DNA of 64,000 nt from Nocardioides sp. TRM66260-LWL. GTDB taxonomy: Bacteria > Actinomycetota > Actinomycetes > Propionibacteriales > Nocardioidaceae. Within the stretch, counting starts at the first letter, position 1; the number at the start of each line of letters is the position of its first letter. The position numbers and the translations under genes are program-made. The notes below the pieces were generated by a model. It had not been told where the DNA came from. It did no database searches and worked only from the letters and a program-made list of their open reading frames with translations. This document shows positions 8,428 through 17,254 of this stretch, piece by piece. The stretch covers positions 930,001 through 994,000 of the forward strand of contig NZ_JAIQZK010000001.1 in the NCBI RefSeq assembly GCF_020075545.1. The letters run 5' to 3'.

Positions 8428-10479
8428 GTGAGCGTCGGAGATGTGTCCAAGCGGATCCTGCTGGGCCGCAAGCTGCGCAGCTCCCAGCTGGGGGAGACGC
8501 TGCTCCCCAAGCGGATCGCGCTGCCGGTGTTCGCCTCCGACGCGCTCTCCTCGGTGGCCTACGCCCCCGACGAGGTCTTCATCATGCTCTCGCTGGCCGG
8601 CGTCGCGCAGTACGTGTGGTCGTGGAAGATCGCGATCGCGGTGGCGCTGGTGATGGCCGCCGTCATCGCCTCGTACCGCCAGACCGTGCACGCCTACCCG
8701 AGCGGCGGCGGCGACTACGAGGTCGCCACCGTCAACCTCGGCCGTACCGCCGGGACGACGGTGGCCAGCGCGCTGCTCGTCGACTACGTGCTCACGGTGG
8801 CCGTCTCGATCTCCTCCGGCGCGCAGTACGCGGCCTCCGCGCTGCCGGCGCTGCAGGGCCACGAGGCCCTGCTGGCGTCGGTGCTCGTGGTGATCCTGAT
8901 GGCGATCAACCTGCGGGGCATCCGCGAGTCGGGCTCGGTGTTCGCGGTGCCCACCTACGCGTTCATGGTGGCGATCCTCGGCATGTGCGCCGTGGGCTTC
9001 GCCCGGATGCTGGCCGGCAACCTGCCCGACGTCGAGTCGGCGCGCTTCGACATCACCCCCGAGCCGGGGCTCGGCGGACAGCTGACCGGCTTCGCGCTGG
9101 TGTTCCTGCTGGCCCGCGCGTTCTCGTCCGGCTGTGCGGCGCTGACCGGCGTCGAGGCGATCAGCAACGGCGTCCCGGCCTTCCAGCGGCCCAAGAGCAG
9201 GAACGCCGCGACCACGCTGCTGCTGCTCGGCATGATCGCGATCTCGATGATGCTCAGCGTCATCGTGCTGGCCAAGGAGATGGGGCTGCGCTACGTCGAC
9301 CCCGCCGACCTCGGCCGGCTCACGATCGACGGGCAGCCGGTGCCGGCCGACTACGACCAGCACGCGGTGATCGCCCAGATCGCCGACGCGGTGTTCTCCG
9401 GCTTCCCGGTGGGCTTCTACCTGGTCGTCACCGTCACCGGCATCATCCTGGTGCTCGCGGCGAACACCGCCTTCAACGGCTTCCCGGTGCTCGGCTCGAT
9501 CCTGGCCAAGGACGGCTTCGCGCCCCGTGCGCTCGGCAACCGCGGCGACCGCCTCGCGTACAGCAACGGCATCCTGATGCTCGCGATCATGGCGATCGTC
9601 CTGATCGTGCTCTTCGACGCCGAGACGACCCGGCTGATCCAGCTCTACATCGTCGGGGTCTTCGTCTCCTTCAACCTCAGCCAGCTCGGCATGATCCGCC
9701 ACTGGACGCGGCTGCTGCGCACCGAGACCGACCCCGCGCAGCGGCGGCGGATGGTGCGCTCGCGCACGATCAACGCGATCGGCCTGTCGTTCACCGCGGT
9801 GGTGCTCGTGATCGTGCTGGTCACCAAGTTCCTCGCCGGCGCCTGGATCACCATCCTCGCGATGCTGTTCTTCTTCCTCGTCATGCGCGGCATCCGCCGC
9901 CACTACGACAACGTGGAGGCCGAGCTCGCCGCCGACGAGGACGACAGCGTGCTGCCCACCCGCGTCCACGCGATCGTGCTGGTCTCCAAGCTGCACAAGC
10001 CGACGCTGCGGGCGCTGGCCTACGCCAAGGCGACCCGTCCCAACGTGCTCGAGGGCGTCTACGTCTCGGTCGACGACGACGCCACCCGGCGCCTGCTGGA
10101 GGACTGGGACGCCCGCGGGCTCGACCTGCCGCTCAAGGTGCTGCACTCGCCCTACCGCGAGCTCGTCCGACCCGTGGCCCAGTACGCCGCGGAGATCCGC
10201 AAGGCCAACCCCCGTGGCGTCGTCGCGGTCTACATCCCGGAGTACGTCGTGGGTCGATGGTGGGAGCAGCTCCTGCACAACCAGACGGCGCTGCGGCTCA
10301 AGGGCCGGCTGCTGTTCAGCCCCGGCGTCATGGTCACCTCGGTGCCCTTCCAGCTGCGCTCCTCGGAGATCGCGCGGCAGCGCGAGAGGCGCGACGAGCT
10401 GCGGGTGCGGCCCGGCGACCTCCGGTCCGGACGCGCGCGCGAGCGCCGCTCCTCGCGCGGCGGGCAGATCCAGCGATGA
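8428..10479 (+). CDS. APC-superfamily permease with large cytosolic C-terminal domain
   Basis: 683 residues from GTG 8428. About twelve membrane spans fill residues 35-490, opening with LPVFASDALSSVAYAPDEVF and containing SSGCAALTGVEAISNGVPAF, the amino-acid/polyamine/organocation (APC) signature. A soluble domain of about 190 residues follows (VHAIVLVSKLHKPTLRALAYAKATRPNVLE), resembling a universal-stress-type fold. It is the equivalent of M. tuberculosis Rv2690c, which also stands divergent to ceoB-ceoC. A potassium or amino-acid substrate is possible; the TrkA neighbours favour an ion-linked role, by context only. It overlaps the methyltransferase gene by 4 bases (ATGA). Confidence 0.85.
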   Translation: MSVGDVSKRILLGRKLRSSQLGETLLPKRIALPVFASDALSSVAYAPDEVFIMLSLAGVAQYVWSWKIAIAVALVMAAVIASYRQTVHAYPSGGGDYEVATVNLGRTAGTTVASALLVDYVLTVAVSISSGAQYAASALPALQGHEALLASVLVVILMAINLRGIRESGSVFAVPTYAFMVAILGMCAVGFARMLAGNLPDVESARFDITPEPGLGGQLTGFALVFLLARAFSSGCAALTGVEAISNGVPAFQRPKSRNAATTLLLLGMIAISMMLSVIVLAKEMGLRYVDPADLGRLTIDGQPVPADYDQHAVIAQIADAVFSGFPVGFYLVVTVTGIILVLAANTAFNGFPVLGSILAKDGFAPRALGNRGDRLAYSNGILMLAIMAIVLIVLFDAETTRLIQLYIVGVFVSFNLSQLGMIRHWTRLLRTETDPAQRRRMVRSRTINAIGLSFTAVVLVIVLVTKFLAGAWITILAMLFFFLVMRGIRRHYDNVEAELAADEDDSVLPTRVHAIVLVSKLHKPTLRALAYAKATRPNVLEGVYVSVDDDATRRLLEDWDARGLDLPLKVLHSPYRELVRPVAQYAAEIRKANPRGVVAVYIPEYVVGRWWEQLLHNQTALRLKGRLLFSPGVMVTSVPFQLRSSEIARQRERRDELRVRPGDLRSGRARERRSSRGGQIQR

Positions 10480-11624
10480 GCCGCGAGCAGCGCCGCGCCC
10501 CCGGACGCCGGGTCAACCGGCCGCGCGCCGACCGGGGCCGCTCCCGCGTCGGCGAGCGGTTCGAGGCCGAGGTGGGGCCGATCGCCCACGGCGGCCACTG
10601 CGTCGTCCGGCTGCCCGAGCCCGAGGCGCGGGTCGTCTTCACCCGGCACTGCCTGCCCGGCGAGCGGGTGGTCCTGGAGATCACCGAGGGCTCCGAGGGC
10701 GACCGGTTCTGGCGGGCCGACGCCGTGGAGGTGCTCGACGCCTCGCCCGACCGCGTCCAGGCACCCTGCCCGGTGGCCGGGCCGGGCGGCTGCGGCGGCT
10801 GCGACCTCCAGCACGCCTCCCTGCCGGCCCAGCGGCGGCTCAAGGCGGCCGTGGTCGCCGAGCAGCTGCGGCGCCTCGCCGGGCTGGAGCTCGACGTCGT
10901 CGTCGAGCCGGTCGGCGGCGACGACCCGCAGCTGCGGCGCGGTCTGCGCTGGCGCACCCGGCAGCGCTACGTCGACCTCGGCGAGGGCCGTAAGGGCCTG
11001 CGCAAGCACCGCTCGCACGACGTCGTCGAGATCGACGACTGCCTGATCACCGGCGCGCCGTCCGACCACGTGGTGGCCGGGCCGTCGGGGGAGCCGGTGG
11101 CCTTTGAGGTGGCCGACGACGGCTTCTGGCAGGTGCACCCCTCCGCGCCGTCGGTGCTCGTCGCGACCGTGCTCGAGATGCTGCGCCCCCAGCCCGGCGA
11201 GCGGGCGCTGGACCTCTACGCCGGCGTCGGGCTCTTCGGCCGGTTCCTCGCCGACGCGATCGGCGAGCCCGGACGCGTGGTGCTGGTCGAGGCCGACGCC
11301 GCCGCGTGCCGACACGCCAAGCGCAACGTCCCGGGGGCCCGCGTCGTCGCCGGCGCGGTCGAGCCGGTGCTGGCCGAGCAGCTCGACGAGCCGTTCGACG
11401 TCGTCGTCCTCGACCCGCCCCGCGAGGGCGCGCGCCGGGCCGTGTGCGCGGCGATCGCCGACCGGGCGCCCCGGGCGATCGCCTACGTGGCCTGCGACCC
11501 CGCCGCGCTGGCCCGCGACGTCGCGTTCCTGGCCGAGCACGGGTACCGGCTCACGGCGCTGCGCGCCTTCGACCTGTTCCCGATGACGCACCACGTGGAG
11601 TGCGTGGCGCTGCTGGAGCGCTGA
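10476..11624 (+). CDS. TRAM-domain class I SAM-dependent RNA (uracil-5) methyltransferase
   Basis: 382 residues from ATG 10476. An arginine-rich N-terminus is followed by a TRAM RNA-binding domain (about 25-90), the iron-sulfur-type cysteine motif CGGCDLQH (about residue 107), a Rossmann SAM site LDLYAGVGLFGRFLAD (about 244-259), the DPPREGAR motif and the catalytic cysteine in YVACDPAALARD (about 333). This fits TrmA/RlmD-type m5U methyltransferases acting on tRNA or 23S rRNA; which one cannot be told. It is equivalent to Rv2689c next to Rv2690c. One CXXC cysteine set appears reduced, with C-P-V-A-G upstream. Confidence 0.9.
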   Translation: MSREQRRAPGRRVNRPRADRGRSRVGERFEAEVGPIAHGGHCVVRLPEPEARVVFTRHCLPGERVVLEITEGSEGDRFWRADAVEVLDASPDRVQAPCPVAGPGGCGGCDLQHASLPAQRRLKAAVVAEQLRRLAGLELDVVVEPVGGDDPQLRRGLRWRTRQRYVDLGEGRKGLRKHRSHDVVEIDDCLITGAPSDHVVAGPSGEPVAFEVADDGFWQVHPSAPSVLVATVLEMLRPQPGERALDLYAGVGLFGRFLADAIGEPGRVVLVEADAAACRHAKRNVPGARVVAGAVEPVLAEQLDEPFDVVVLDPPREGARRAVCAAIADRAPRAIAYVACDPAALARDVAFLAEHGYRLTALRAFDLFPMTHHVECVALLER

Positions 11625-11660
11625 GCGGCCGGCGCGTGGGCTGCGACGGGGCGCCCCCGC

Positions 11661-13259
11661 TCAGGCGCCGGCGTCCCCGGCGGCCCGCAGGAACTCCACC
11701 AGCGTGGCGACCGCGACGCCGGTGCCGCCCGGCGTCACGTGGCCGCGCGCGGCGCCGCCGGTGAACGACGGGCCGGCGATGTCGAGGTGCGCCCACGGCC
11801 TCCCGGCGACGAACTCGCGCAGGAACGCGGCGGCGTAGAGGCCGCCGCCCCAGCGCACCCAGTCGACCTGGGCGAGGTCGGCGACCTTCGAGGAGCGCAC
11901 GCGCTGGCGCATCTCCTCGGGGATCGGCATCGGCCACATGGTCTCGCCGGCCCGGTCGGCGGCCGCGAGCACGGCGTCGACGGTGGCCTGCTCGCCGAGC
12001 ACGCCGGTGACCCGGTCGCCCAGCGCGACGACCATCGCGCCGGTGAGGGTGGCGACGTCGAGGATCGCGTCGGGCTCGACCTCGGTGGCGCGGACGAGGG
12101 CGTCGGCGAGAATCATCCGGCCCTCGGCGTCGGTGTTCTGCATCTCGACCGTGGTGCCGCCGTAGATGCGGGCGACGTCGCCGGGACGCGCGGCCGAGCC
12201 GGAGAGCATGTTCTCGGCCATCGGCGCGAAGGTGGAGATGCGGATCGGCAGCTGCAGCCGCGCGGCCAGCAGGGTGGCCTGCAGGACGGCGGCGGCGCCG
12301 GCCATGTCGGACTTCATCTCGTGCATGCCCTGCGCCGGCTTGATGCTCAGGCCGCCGGAGTCGAAGGTGATGCCCTTGCCGACCAGCGCGACGTGCGCGG
12401 TGGCGTTCTTCGGCGCGTAGGTGAGCTCGACCAGGCGCGGCGGGGCCGAGGAGCCGCCGCCGACGGCGAGGATGCCGCCGCAGCCGAGCTCGGCGAGCGC
12501 GGCCTCGTCGTGCACGGTGATCCCGATCTTCGTGGCGCCCCGGCCGAGGTCCTTGTTCAGCGCCGCCACGGCCGCGGCCACGGAGTCGGCGAAGGCCGGC
12601 GGACGCAGGTCGCCGGGCGCGGTGTTGACCCAGTCGCGGGCGCCGGCCACCGCGGCGGCCCGGTGCTGGGACTCGTCGAACGCGGACGTCACCTCGCTGC
12701 GCCGTGCGGCCGGGGAGAGCACCACGACCTCGCTGGGGGCGACGGGGTCGGTGGCGGACTCGGTGCGGTAGGCGGTGAAGCGGTAGCCGCCGAGCAGCCA
12801 GCCCTCGGTGGCGGCGCCGACCAGCGCGGCGGAGTCGGCGGGCAGCGCGAGGGCCACGGACGCGGCGTTGGTGACCGCGCGGGCCGCCGAGCCCGCGGCG
12901 TCCCGGACGGCGGTGGGGGCGACGGTGCCGTCGGCGTCCGGCGCGCCCAGGCCGACGAGCACCAGGAGGGGCGCGCCGATGACGCCGGCCGTGGGCACCT
13001 TGGCCACCTCGCCGGCGGCGCCGGTGTGGCCGATCGAGGCGAGCAGCGGTGCCAGGCGCCGGCCGTAGGCCTCGGCGACGTCCTCGGCCCCGGGCGCCAG
13101 GCGCACCGGCTCGGCGTCCGGTGCCGCCTTCGCGCGGCCGCGGCCCCGGCCCTTGACGGCGGGCGCCGGCTCGGCGGCCTCCGCGGGCAGCACGCCGACG
13201 ACGACGGCGTCGGCCTTGGTCTTGGCGGGGCTGGCGGAGCGCAGGGCGAAGGTCGTCAC
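11661..13259 (-). CDS. pepA: Leucyl aminopeptidase (M17)
   Basis: Cytosolic dimetal exopeptidase removing N-terminal leucine and other residues. The 532-residue protein has KGITFDSGGLSIKP (about 284-297) with the catalytic lysine and metal ligands, and NTDAEGRMILADAL (about 362-375), the M17 signature. An unusual basic insert, VKGRGRGRAKAAPDAEP, lies at about residues 34-50 in the otherwise variable N-terminal domain and makes the protein slightly longer than the usual 500. The GTG start at 13259 has TATCCT 6 bases upstream. It is divergent from gcvT with 83 bases between. Confidence 0.94.
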   Translation of the reverse strand: MTTFALRSASPAKTKADAVVVGVLPAEAAEPAPAVKGRGRGRAKAAPDAEPVRLAPGAEDVAEAYGRRLAPLLASIGHTGAAGEVAKVPTAGVIGAPLLVLVGLGAPDADGTVAPTAVRDAAGSAARAVTNAASVALALPADSAALVGAATEGWLLGGYRFTAYRTESATDPVAPSEVVVLSPAARRSEVTSAFDESQHRAAAVAGARDWVNTAPGDLRPPAFADSVAAAVAALNKDLGRGATKIGITVHDEAALAELGCGGILAVGGGSSAPPRLVELTYAPKNATAHVALVGKGITFDSGGLSIKPAQGMHEMKSDMAGAAAVLQATLLAARLQLPIRISTFAPMAENMLSGSAARPGDVARIYGGTTVEMQNTDAEGRMILADALVRATEVEPDAILDVATLTGAMVVALGDRVTGVLGEQATVDAVLAAADRAGETMWPMPIPEEMRQRVRSSKVADLAQVDWVRWGGGLYAAAFLREFVAGRPWAHLDIAGPSFTGGAARGHVTPGGTGVAVATLVEFLRAAGDAGA

Positions 13260-13265
13260 CCGGCG

Positions 13266-13271
13266 AGGATA
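13266..13271 (-). promoter_or_regulatory. -10-like hexamer of pepA
   Basis: TATCCT on the minus strand ends 6 bases before the GTG at 13259. Confidence 0.4.
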
Positions 13272-13312
13272 GCCACGGCCGGCGCCCGGGCCGCGCCCTC
13301 GTCGGGAGGGTC

Positions 13313-13335
13313 CTGTCGGCGCCCTGCAGTAGGTT
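13313..13335 (+). promoter_or_regulatory. gcvT promoter with RecA-NDp-like architecture
   Basis: CTGTCGGCG (13313-13321), 8 bases, then TAGGTT (13330-13335), then 7 bases to the ATG. The hexamer places transcription at or next to the start codon. The 9-mer and the 8-base spacing are the same as at recA and lhr; the known DNA-damage promoter consensus is TGTCRGTG-N8-TANNNT, so one base differs. Confidence 0.45.
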
Positions 13336-13342
13336 CGCCGAC

Positions 13343-14512
13343 ATGTCCGACCAGCCCGGTCCCTCGCCGATCACGTCGCCGATCACCTCGCCGCTCCATG
13401 CGCGGCACGAGGCCCTCGGCGCCCGGCTCTCGGAGTTCGGTGGCTGGCTGATGCCGCTGGAGTACGCGGCCGGCACCGTCCGCGAGCACACCGCCGTCCG
13501 CGAGGCCGTCGGCCTGTTCGACGTCAGCCACCTGGGCAAGGTGGCGGTGCGGGGCCCGGGCGCCGTCGCGCTGGTCGACTCCTGCCTCACCGCCGATCTC
13601 GGCCGCATCGGCGCCGGGCAGGCCCAGTACTCGCTGTGCTGCGACGACGCCACCGGTGGCATCGTCGACGACCTGATCGCCTATCGGCGCGCCGACGACG
13701 ACGTCCTGCTGGTGCCGAACGCCGCCAACAGCGCCGAGGTGGCCCGCCGCCTGCGCACGGCGGCCGCCGAGCGGGCGCCGGAGGTCGAGGTGCTCGACCT
13801 GCACCGCGACCTCGTCGTCCTCGCCGTCCAGGGCCCGCGCAGCGACGCGGTGCTCGCCGGGGTCGGCCTGCCGGCGGGGCACGAGTACCTCTCGTTCGTC
13901 GAGGCCGTGCCCGGCGCCGCGCCCGGCGTCGGCGAGGTCGTCGTGTGCCGCACCGGGTACACCGGCGAGCGCGGCTACGAGCTGCTGGCCGCGGCCGCCG
14001 ACGCCGAGGCGCTGTGGGACGCGCTGGTCGCGGCGGGCGAGCCGCACGGCCTGCTCCCGGCCGGTCTCGGCGCCCGCGACACGCTGCGCACCGAGATGGG
14101 CTACGCCCTGCACGGGCAGGACATCGGCCCCGAGGTCACGCCGCTCGAGGCGCGGCTGGGCTGGGCCGTCGGGTGGTCGAAGCCGGCGTTCTGGGGCCGC
14201 GAGGTGCTGCTGGCCGCCCGCGAGGCCGGCGCGTCCCGGCTGCTGCGCGGGCTGGTCGCCTCCGGGCGCGGCATCCCGCGCCCGCACATGCGGGTGCTGA
14301 CCGCCGCCGACGGGCTCGACGGCGCCGTGGTCGGCGAGCTCACCTCGGGCACCTTCTCGCCGACGCTGCGCCGCGGCGTCGGCCTCGCCCTGCTCGACGC
14401 CTCGGTGCCGGTCGGCGCCGAGGTGGTCGTCGACGTGCGCGGTCGTCCCGAGCCGTTCACCGTCACCACGCCGCCGTTCGTCCCCTCATCGGTCCGGGAG
14501 GCCACCGCATGA
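13343..14512 (+). CDS. gcvT: Aminomethyltransferase, glycine cleavage T protein
   Basis: Transfers the methylene group of glycine to tetrahydrofolate within the glycine cleavage system, giving 5,10-methylene-THF. The 389-residue protein shows the T-protein opening [24 protein letters not shown] split over residues 17-40, [14 protein letters not shown] (about 56-69), the folate-site aspartate region and the C-terminal beta-barrel with [21 protein letters not shown] small PITSPITSP duplication sits at the N-terminus. No gcvP or gcvH is in the window. It overlaps a small hypothetical gene by 4 bases, and the folate theme continues with thyA and folA downstream. Confidence 0.9.
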   Translation: MSDQPGPSPITSPITSPLHARHEALGARLSEFGGWLMPLEYAAGTVREHTAVREAVGLFDVSHLGKVAVRGPGAVALVDSCLTADLGRIGAGQAQYSLCCDDATGGIVDDLIAYRRADDDVLLVPNAANSAEVARRLRTAAAERAPEVEVLDLHRDLVVLAVQGPRSDAVLAGVGLPAGHEYLSFVEAVPGAAPGVGEVVVCRTGYTGERGYELLAAAADAEALWDALVAAGEPHGLLPAGLGARDTLRTEMGYALHGQDIGPEVTPLEARLGWAVGWSKPAFWGREVLLAAREAGASRLLRGLVASGRGIPRPHMRVLTAADGLDGAVVGELTSGTFSPTLRRGVGLALLDASVPVGAEVVVDVRGRPEPFTVTTPPFVPSSVREATA

Positions 14513-14796
14513 ACCTGCCTGACGACCCCGCCACGTTCCGTCCGCCGACGCCGCAGGAGCGGCCGTGGGCCTGGCGCCTGCTCGACGCCGCGGGCGCCGA
14601 GGTCGGCGCGGGCGCGCTGACCCCGCCCGAGGGCGTCGACGTGCGCGAGCTCGTCGACCAGCGCTTCACCCAGCAGGGCGACGCCGAGTCGTGGCTCGGC
14701 GAGGTGTGGCGCGAGCTCCGGGCCTCGGGCGTCGCCTCGGTCACGCTCCTCGAGCTCGACCGCGAGGTCTACGGCCCGATGGGCCTGGACGCCTGA
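14509..14796 (+). CDS. Conserved actinobacterial hypothetical protein
   Basis: 95 residues from ATG 14509, overlapping the gcvT stop by 4 bases. The protein is soluble and acidic, with WAWRLLDAAGAEVGAGAL, QGDAESWLGEVWRELRASGV and VTLLELDREVYGPMGL, a pattern I recognise from small uncharacterised actinobacterial proteins but cannot name. No cysteines or membrane segments. Probably translated together with gcvT; a link to its function is only inferred. Confidence 0.75.
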   Translation: MNLPDDPATFRPPTPQERPWAWRLLDAAGAEVGAGALTPPEGVDVRELVDQRFTQQGDAESWLGEVWRELRASGVASVTLLELDREVYGPMGLDA

Positions 14797-14800
14797 TCCG

Positions 14801-15712
14801 GTGACCGTCCGACCCTTCCGTCAGGTCGACGTCTTCGGCTCCGGCCCGCTCGGCGCGCGCGGCAACCCTGTCGCGGTCGTCCACGACGCCGACGACCTCG
14901 ACGACGACGCCATGGCCGCGTTCGCCCGCTGGACCAACCTCTCCGAGACGACCTTCCTGCTCGCGCCGAGCGACCCGACGGCCGACTACCGCGTCCGCAT
15001 CTGGACGCCCGGCGGCGAGCTGCCGTTCGCCGGCCACCCCACCCTCGGGTCCGCGCACGCATGGCTCGAGGCCGGCGGCGTGCCCCGGGACGAGGGCGTC
15101 GTCGTCCAGGAATGCGGGGTCGGACCGGTCCGCCTGCGGCGCGACGAGGTCCTCTCGTTCGCTGCCCCGCTGCTGCTGCGGTCCGGGCCGGTGGAGCCCG
15201 AGCACCTCGACCGCATCCTCGCGGCGCTCTCGCTCACCGGCGACGACGTGCTCGACGCCGCCTGGCTCGACAACGGACCGGGATGGATCGGCGTCCTGCT
15301 CCGCGACGCCGCGACCGTGCTGGCCCTGCGACCCGATCTGCCCGCGCTCGGCGAGCTGCGGGTCGGCGTCGCCGGCCTGCACGGGCCCGACCCCGCGGCC
15401 GAGTCCGCGGCCGATCCCGCGGAGGACCCCACGGCTGATCCCGCGGAGGACGCACCCGCCGTCGAGGTGCGCGCCTTCGTCCCCAGCCTGGGCGTGGGGG
15501 AGGACCCCGTCACGGGGAGCCTCAACGCCGGGCTCGGCCAGTGGCTCGCCGGACGCGTCCTGCCGCAGCGCTACGTGGCGGCGCAGGGCACGGTGCTCGG
15601 CCGCGCCGGGCGCGTGCTCGTCGAGCGGCGCGGCGACGACGTCTGGGTCGGCGGGACCACGGTCTCGACGATCGTCGGGCAGGTGCGCCTCGGCGCCGGG
15701 CCGGTTCGATAG
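14801..15712 (+). CDS. PhzF family isomerase/epimerase
   Basis: 303 residues from GTG 14801, 4 bases after the previous stop. The fold family of PhzF and diaminopimelate epimerase: RQVDVFGSGPLGARGNPVAVV at the start, the catalytic glutamate in TNLSETTFLL (about residue 48), the anion-binding PFAGHPTLGSAHAWL and the second-half counterpart GEDPVTGSLNAGLGQWL. The physiological substrate is unknown; no phenazine genes are nearby. An acidic linker (about residues 200-220) is made of two 8-residue repeats encoded by a 24-bp tandem duplication. Its TAG stop is also the first three bases of the thyA -10 hexamer. Confidence 0.88.
   Translation: MTVRPFRQVDVFGSGPLGARGNPVAVVHDADDLDDDAMAAFARWTNLSETTFLLAPSDPTADYRVRIWTPGGELPFAGHPTLGSAHAWLEAGGVPRDEGVVVQECGVGPVRLRRDEVLSFAAPLLLRSGPVEPEHLDRILAALSLTGDDVLDAAWLDNGPGWIGVLLRDAATVLALRPDLPALGELRVGVAGLHGPDPAAESAADPAEDPTADPAEDAPAVEVRAFVPSLGVGEDPVTGSLNAGLGQWLAGRVLPQRYVAAQGTVLGRAGRVLVERRGDDVWVGGTTVSTIVGQVRLGAGPVR
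15407..15454 (+). repeat. 24-bp tandem duplication inside the PhzF-family gene
   Basis: Two units (15407-15430, 15431-15454) share the core GATCCCGCGGAGGAC and encode AADPAEDP and TADPAEDA. The repeats are in frame and sit in a loop, so the protein tolerates the expansion. Confidence 0.8.
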
Positions 15713-15715
15713 GTT
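15710..15715 (+). promoter_or_regulatory. -10-like hexamer of thyA, sharing the upstream stop codon
   Basis: TAGGTT ends 6 bases before the thyA ATG. Its first three bases are the TAG stop codon of the PhzF-family gene. Confidence 0.5.
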
Positions 15716-15721
15716 CGCCGC

Positions 15722-16534
15722 ATGCAGGGCTACCACGACCTCCTCACCCGCATCCTCGACGAGGGGGTCGAGCGGTCCGACCGCACCGGCACCGGCACGC
15801 TCTCGGTCTTCGGCCACCAGCTGCGCTTCGACCTCGGTGCGGGGTTCCCGCTGGTGACCACCAAGAAGGTGCACACCCGCTCGGTCTTCGGCGAGCTCCT
15901 GTGGTTCCTGCGGGGCGACACCAACGTCGCCTGGCTGCACGAGCGCGGCATCTCGATCTGGGACGAGTGGGCCGACGAGGCCGGCGACCTCGGCCCGATC
16001 TACGGGCGGCAGTGGCGCTCGTGGCCGACGCCCGACGGCGGCCACGTCGACCAGCTGGCCCGCATCGTCGAGCAGATCCGCACCGACCCGTACTCGCGCC
16101 GGCACGTCGTCTCGGCCTGGAACGTCGCGGAGCTGCCGCAGATGGCGCTCGCGCCGTGTCACACGCTGTTCCAGTTCCACGTCGCGCCCTCGCCCGACGG
16201 CGGCCCCGGGCGGCTGAGCTGCCAGCTCTACCAGCGCTCCGCCGACGTGTTCCTCGGGGTGCCGTTCAACATCGCCTCGTACGCGCTGCTGACCCACCTC
16301 GTCGCGCAGGTCACCGGACTGGTGCCGGGCGACTTCGTCCACACCTTCGGCGACGCCCACCTCTACCTCAACCACCTCGACCAGGCCCGGCTGCAGCTCA
16401 CCCGCGAGCACCGGCCGCTGCCGACGCTGCGGCTCGACCCGTCCGTCACCGACCTGGACGCCTTCGACCTCGAGCACCTCGTCCTCGAGGGCTACGACCC
16501 GCACCCGGCCATCTCCGCGCCGGTGGCGGTGTGA
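15722..16534 (+). CDS. thyA: Thymidylate synthase
   Basis: Converts dUMP and methylene-THF to dTMP and dihydrofolate. The 270-residue ThyA-type enzyme has the folate/phosphate motifs [19 protein letters not shown] (about 20-38), YGRQWRSW, the nucleophile cysteine at about residue 146 in [30 protein letters not shown] and [13 protein letters not shown]. The length matches the E. coli enzyme. folA follows after 10 bases, restoring THF from the dihydrofolate formed, the classic thyA-folA operon. Confidence 0.97.
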   Translation: MQGYHDLLTRILDEGVERSDRTGTGTLSVFGHQLRFDLGAGFPLVTTKKVHTRSVFGELLWFLRGDTNVAWLHERGISIWDEWADEAGDLGPIYGRQWRSWPTPDGGHVDQLARIVEQIRTDPYSRRHVVSAWNVAELPQMALAPCHTLFQFHVAPSPDGGPGRLSCQLYQRSADVFLGVPFNIASYALLTHLVAQVTGLVPGDFVHTFGDAHLYLNHLDQARLQLTREHRPLPTLRLDPSVTDLDAFDLEHLVLEGYDPHPAISAPVAV

Positions 16535-16544
16535 GGGGGCAGGC

Positions 16545-17036
16545 GTGAAGCGGGTTATCTGCGTGGCGGCGGTCGCGCGCAACGGCGTCATCGGCGACGG
16601 ACCCGACATCCCGTGGTCGGTGCCGGGGGAGCAGCGGCTGTTCAAGGAGGTCACCCTCGGGCACACGCTCGTCATGGGGCGCACCACCTACGAGTCGATC
16701 GGCCGCCCGCTGCCCGGCCGCACCACCATCGTCCTCACCCGCGACCGCGCCTGGCGTCCGGCTCCGGCGCCCGGCAGCGACGCCGTCCTCGTCGCCCACG
16801 GCCTCGAGCGGGCCCTGATGAAGGCCGCGCTCCACGAGGGCGAGGTGATCATCGCCGGCGGCGCCCAGGTCTACGCGGCCGCCCTGCCCCTGGCCAGCGA
16901 GCAGATCCTCAGCATCATCCCGCTCGACCCGCCCGGTGACGCCCGCTACCCGGAGTTCGCGGAGAAGGACTGGGAGGAGACCGATCGCGAGGTCTTCGAC
17001 GGGTTCGAGCGGGTGTGGCTGCGCCGGGTGGTCTGA
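16545..17036 (+). CDS. folA: Dihydrofolate reductase
   Basis: Reduces dihydrofolate to tetrahydrofolate with NADPH. 163 residues from GTG 16545, preceded by GGGGGC. Seen are the substrate loop NGVIGDGPDIPWSVPGEQ (Asp or Glu site at about residue 25), VMGRTTYESIGRPLPGR with the NADPH-binding arginine, and the glycine-rich VIIAGGAQVYAAALP. Last gene of the thyA-folA unit; a palindrome-rich intergenic region follows. Confidence 0.96.
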   Translation: MKRVICVAAVARNGVIGDGPDIPWSVPGEQRLFKEVTLGHTLVMGRTTYESIGRPLPGRTTIVLTRDRAWRPAPAPGSDAVLVAHGLERALMKAALHEGEVIIAGGAQVYAAALPLASEQILSIIPLDPPGDARYPEFAEKDWEETDREVFDGFERVWLRRVV

Positions 17037-17047
17037 CCGGTGACGGC

Positions 17048-17079
17048 GCCAGTTTCATCGGTCAACCGATGAAACTGGC
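17048..17079. repeat. Perfect intergenic palindrome (REP-like)
   Basis: Fifteen-base arms GCCAGTTTCATCGGT and its complement around a 2-base loop CA. It may serve as the folA terminator. The same core AGTTTCATCG recurs as a half-copy at 17093-17102 and in a degenerate hairpin at 17114-17137, so it appears to be a unit of a dispersed repeat family. Confidence 0.85.
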
Positions 17080-17113
17080 ACCTGCACGCTGAAGTTTCAT
17101 CGTCCAAGCGCGA

Positions 17114-17137
17114 GTTTCGTCGGTCAGCCGATGAAAC
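17114..17137. repeat. Degenerate second copy of the AGTTTCATCGG palindrome
   Basis: Arms GTTTCGTCGG and CCGATGAAAC around a 4-base loop, one mismatch (a G-U pair in RNA). It shares the core of the perfect palindrome 65 bases upstream. The rest of 17138-17254 shows only the GGGAGAG ribosome-binding region before glgX at 17255. Confidence 0.75.
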
Positions 17138-17254
17138 CGCGAACGTCGCCTGCTCCACCCCGACGCTCCACCCCGCCCCCCGCCCGGGTGGGGACGAGGC
17201 CCGCGACACCCTGATTGGATCGTTCAAGTAGATCCGCCGACGCAGGGAGAGCAC

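Noticed and set aside
13260..13342. Glycine riboswitch upstream of gcvT
   Set aside because: Only 83 bases separate pepA and gcvT, and the promoter hexamer is 7 bases from the ATG, leaving no leader RNA.
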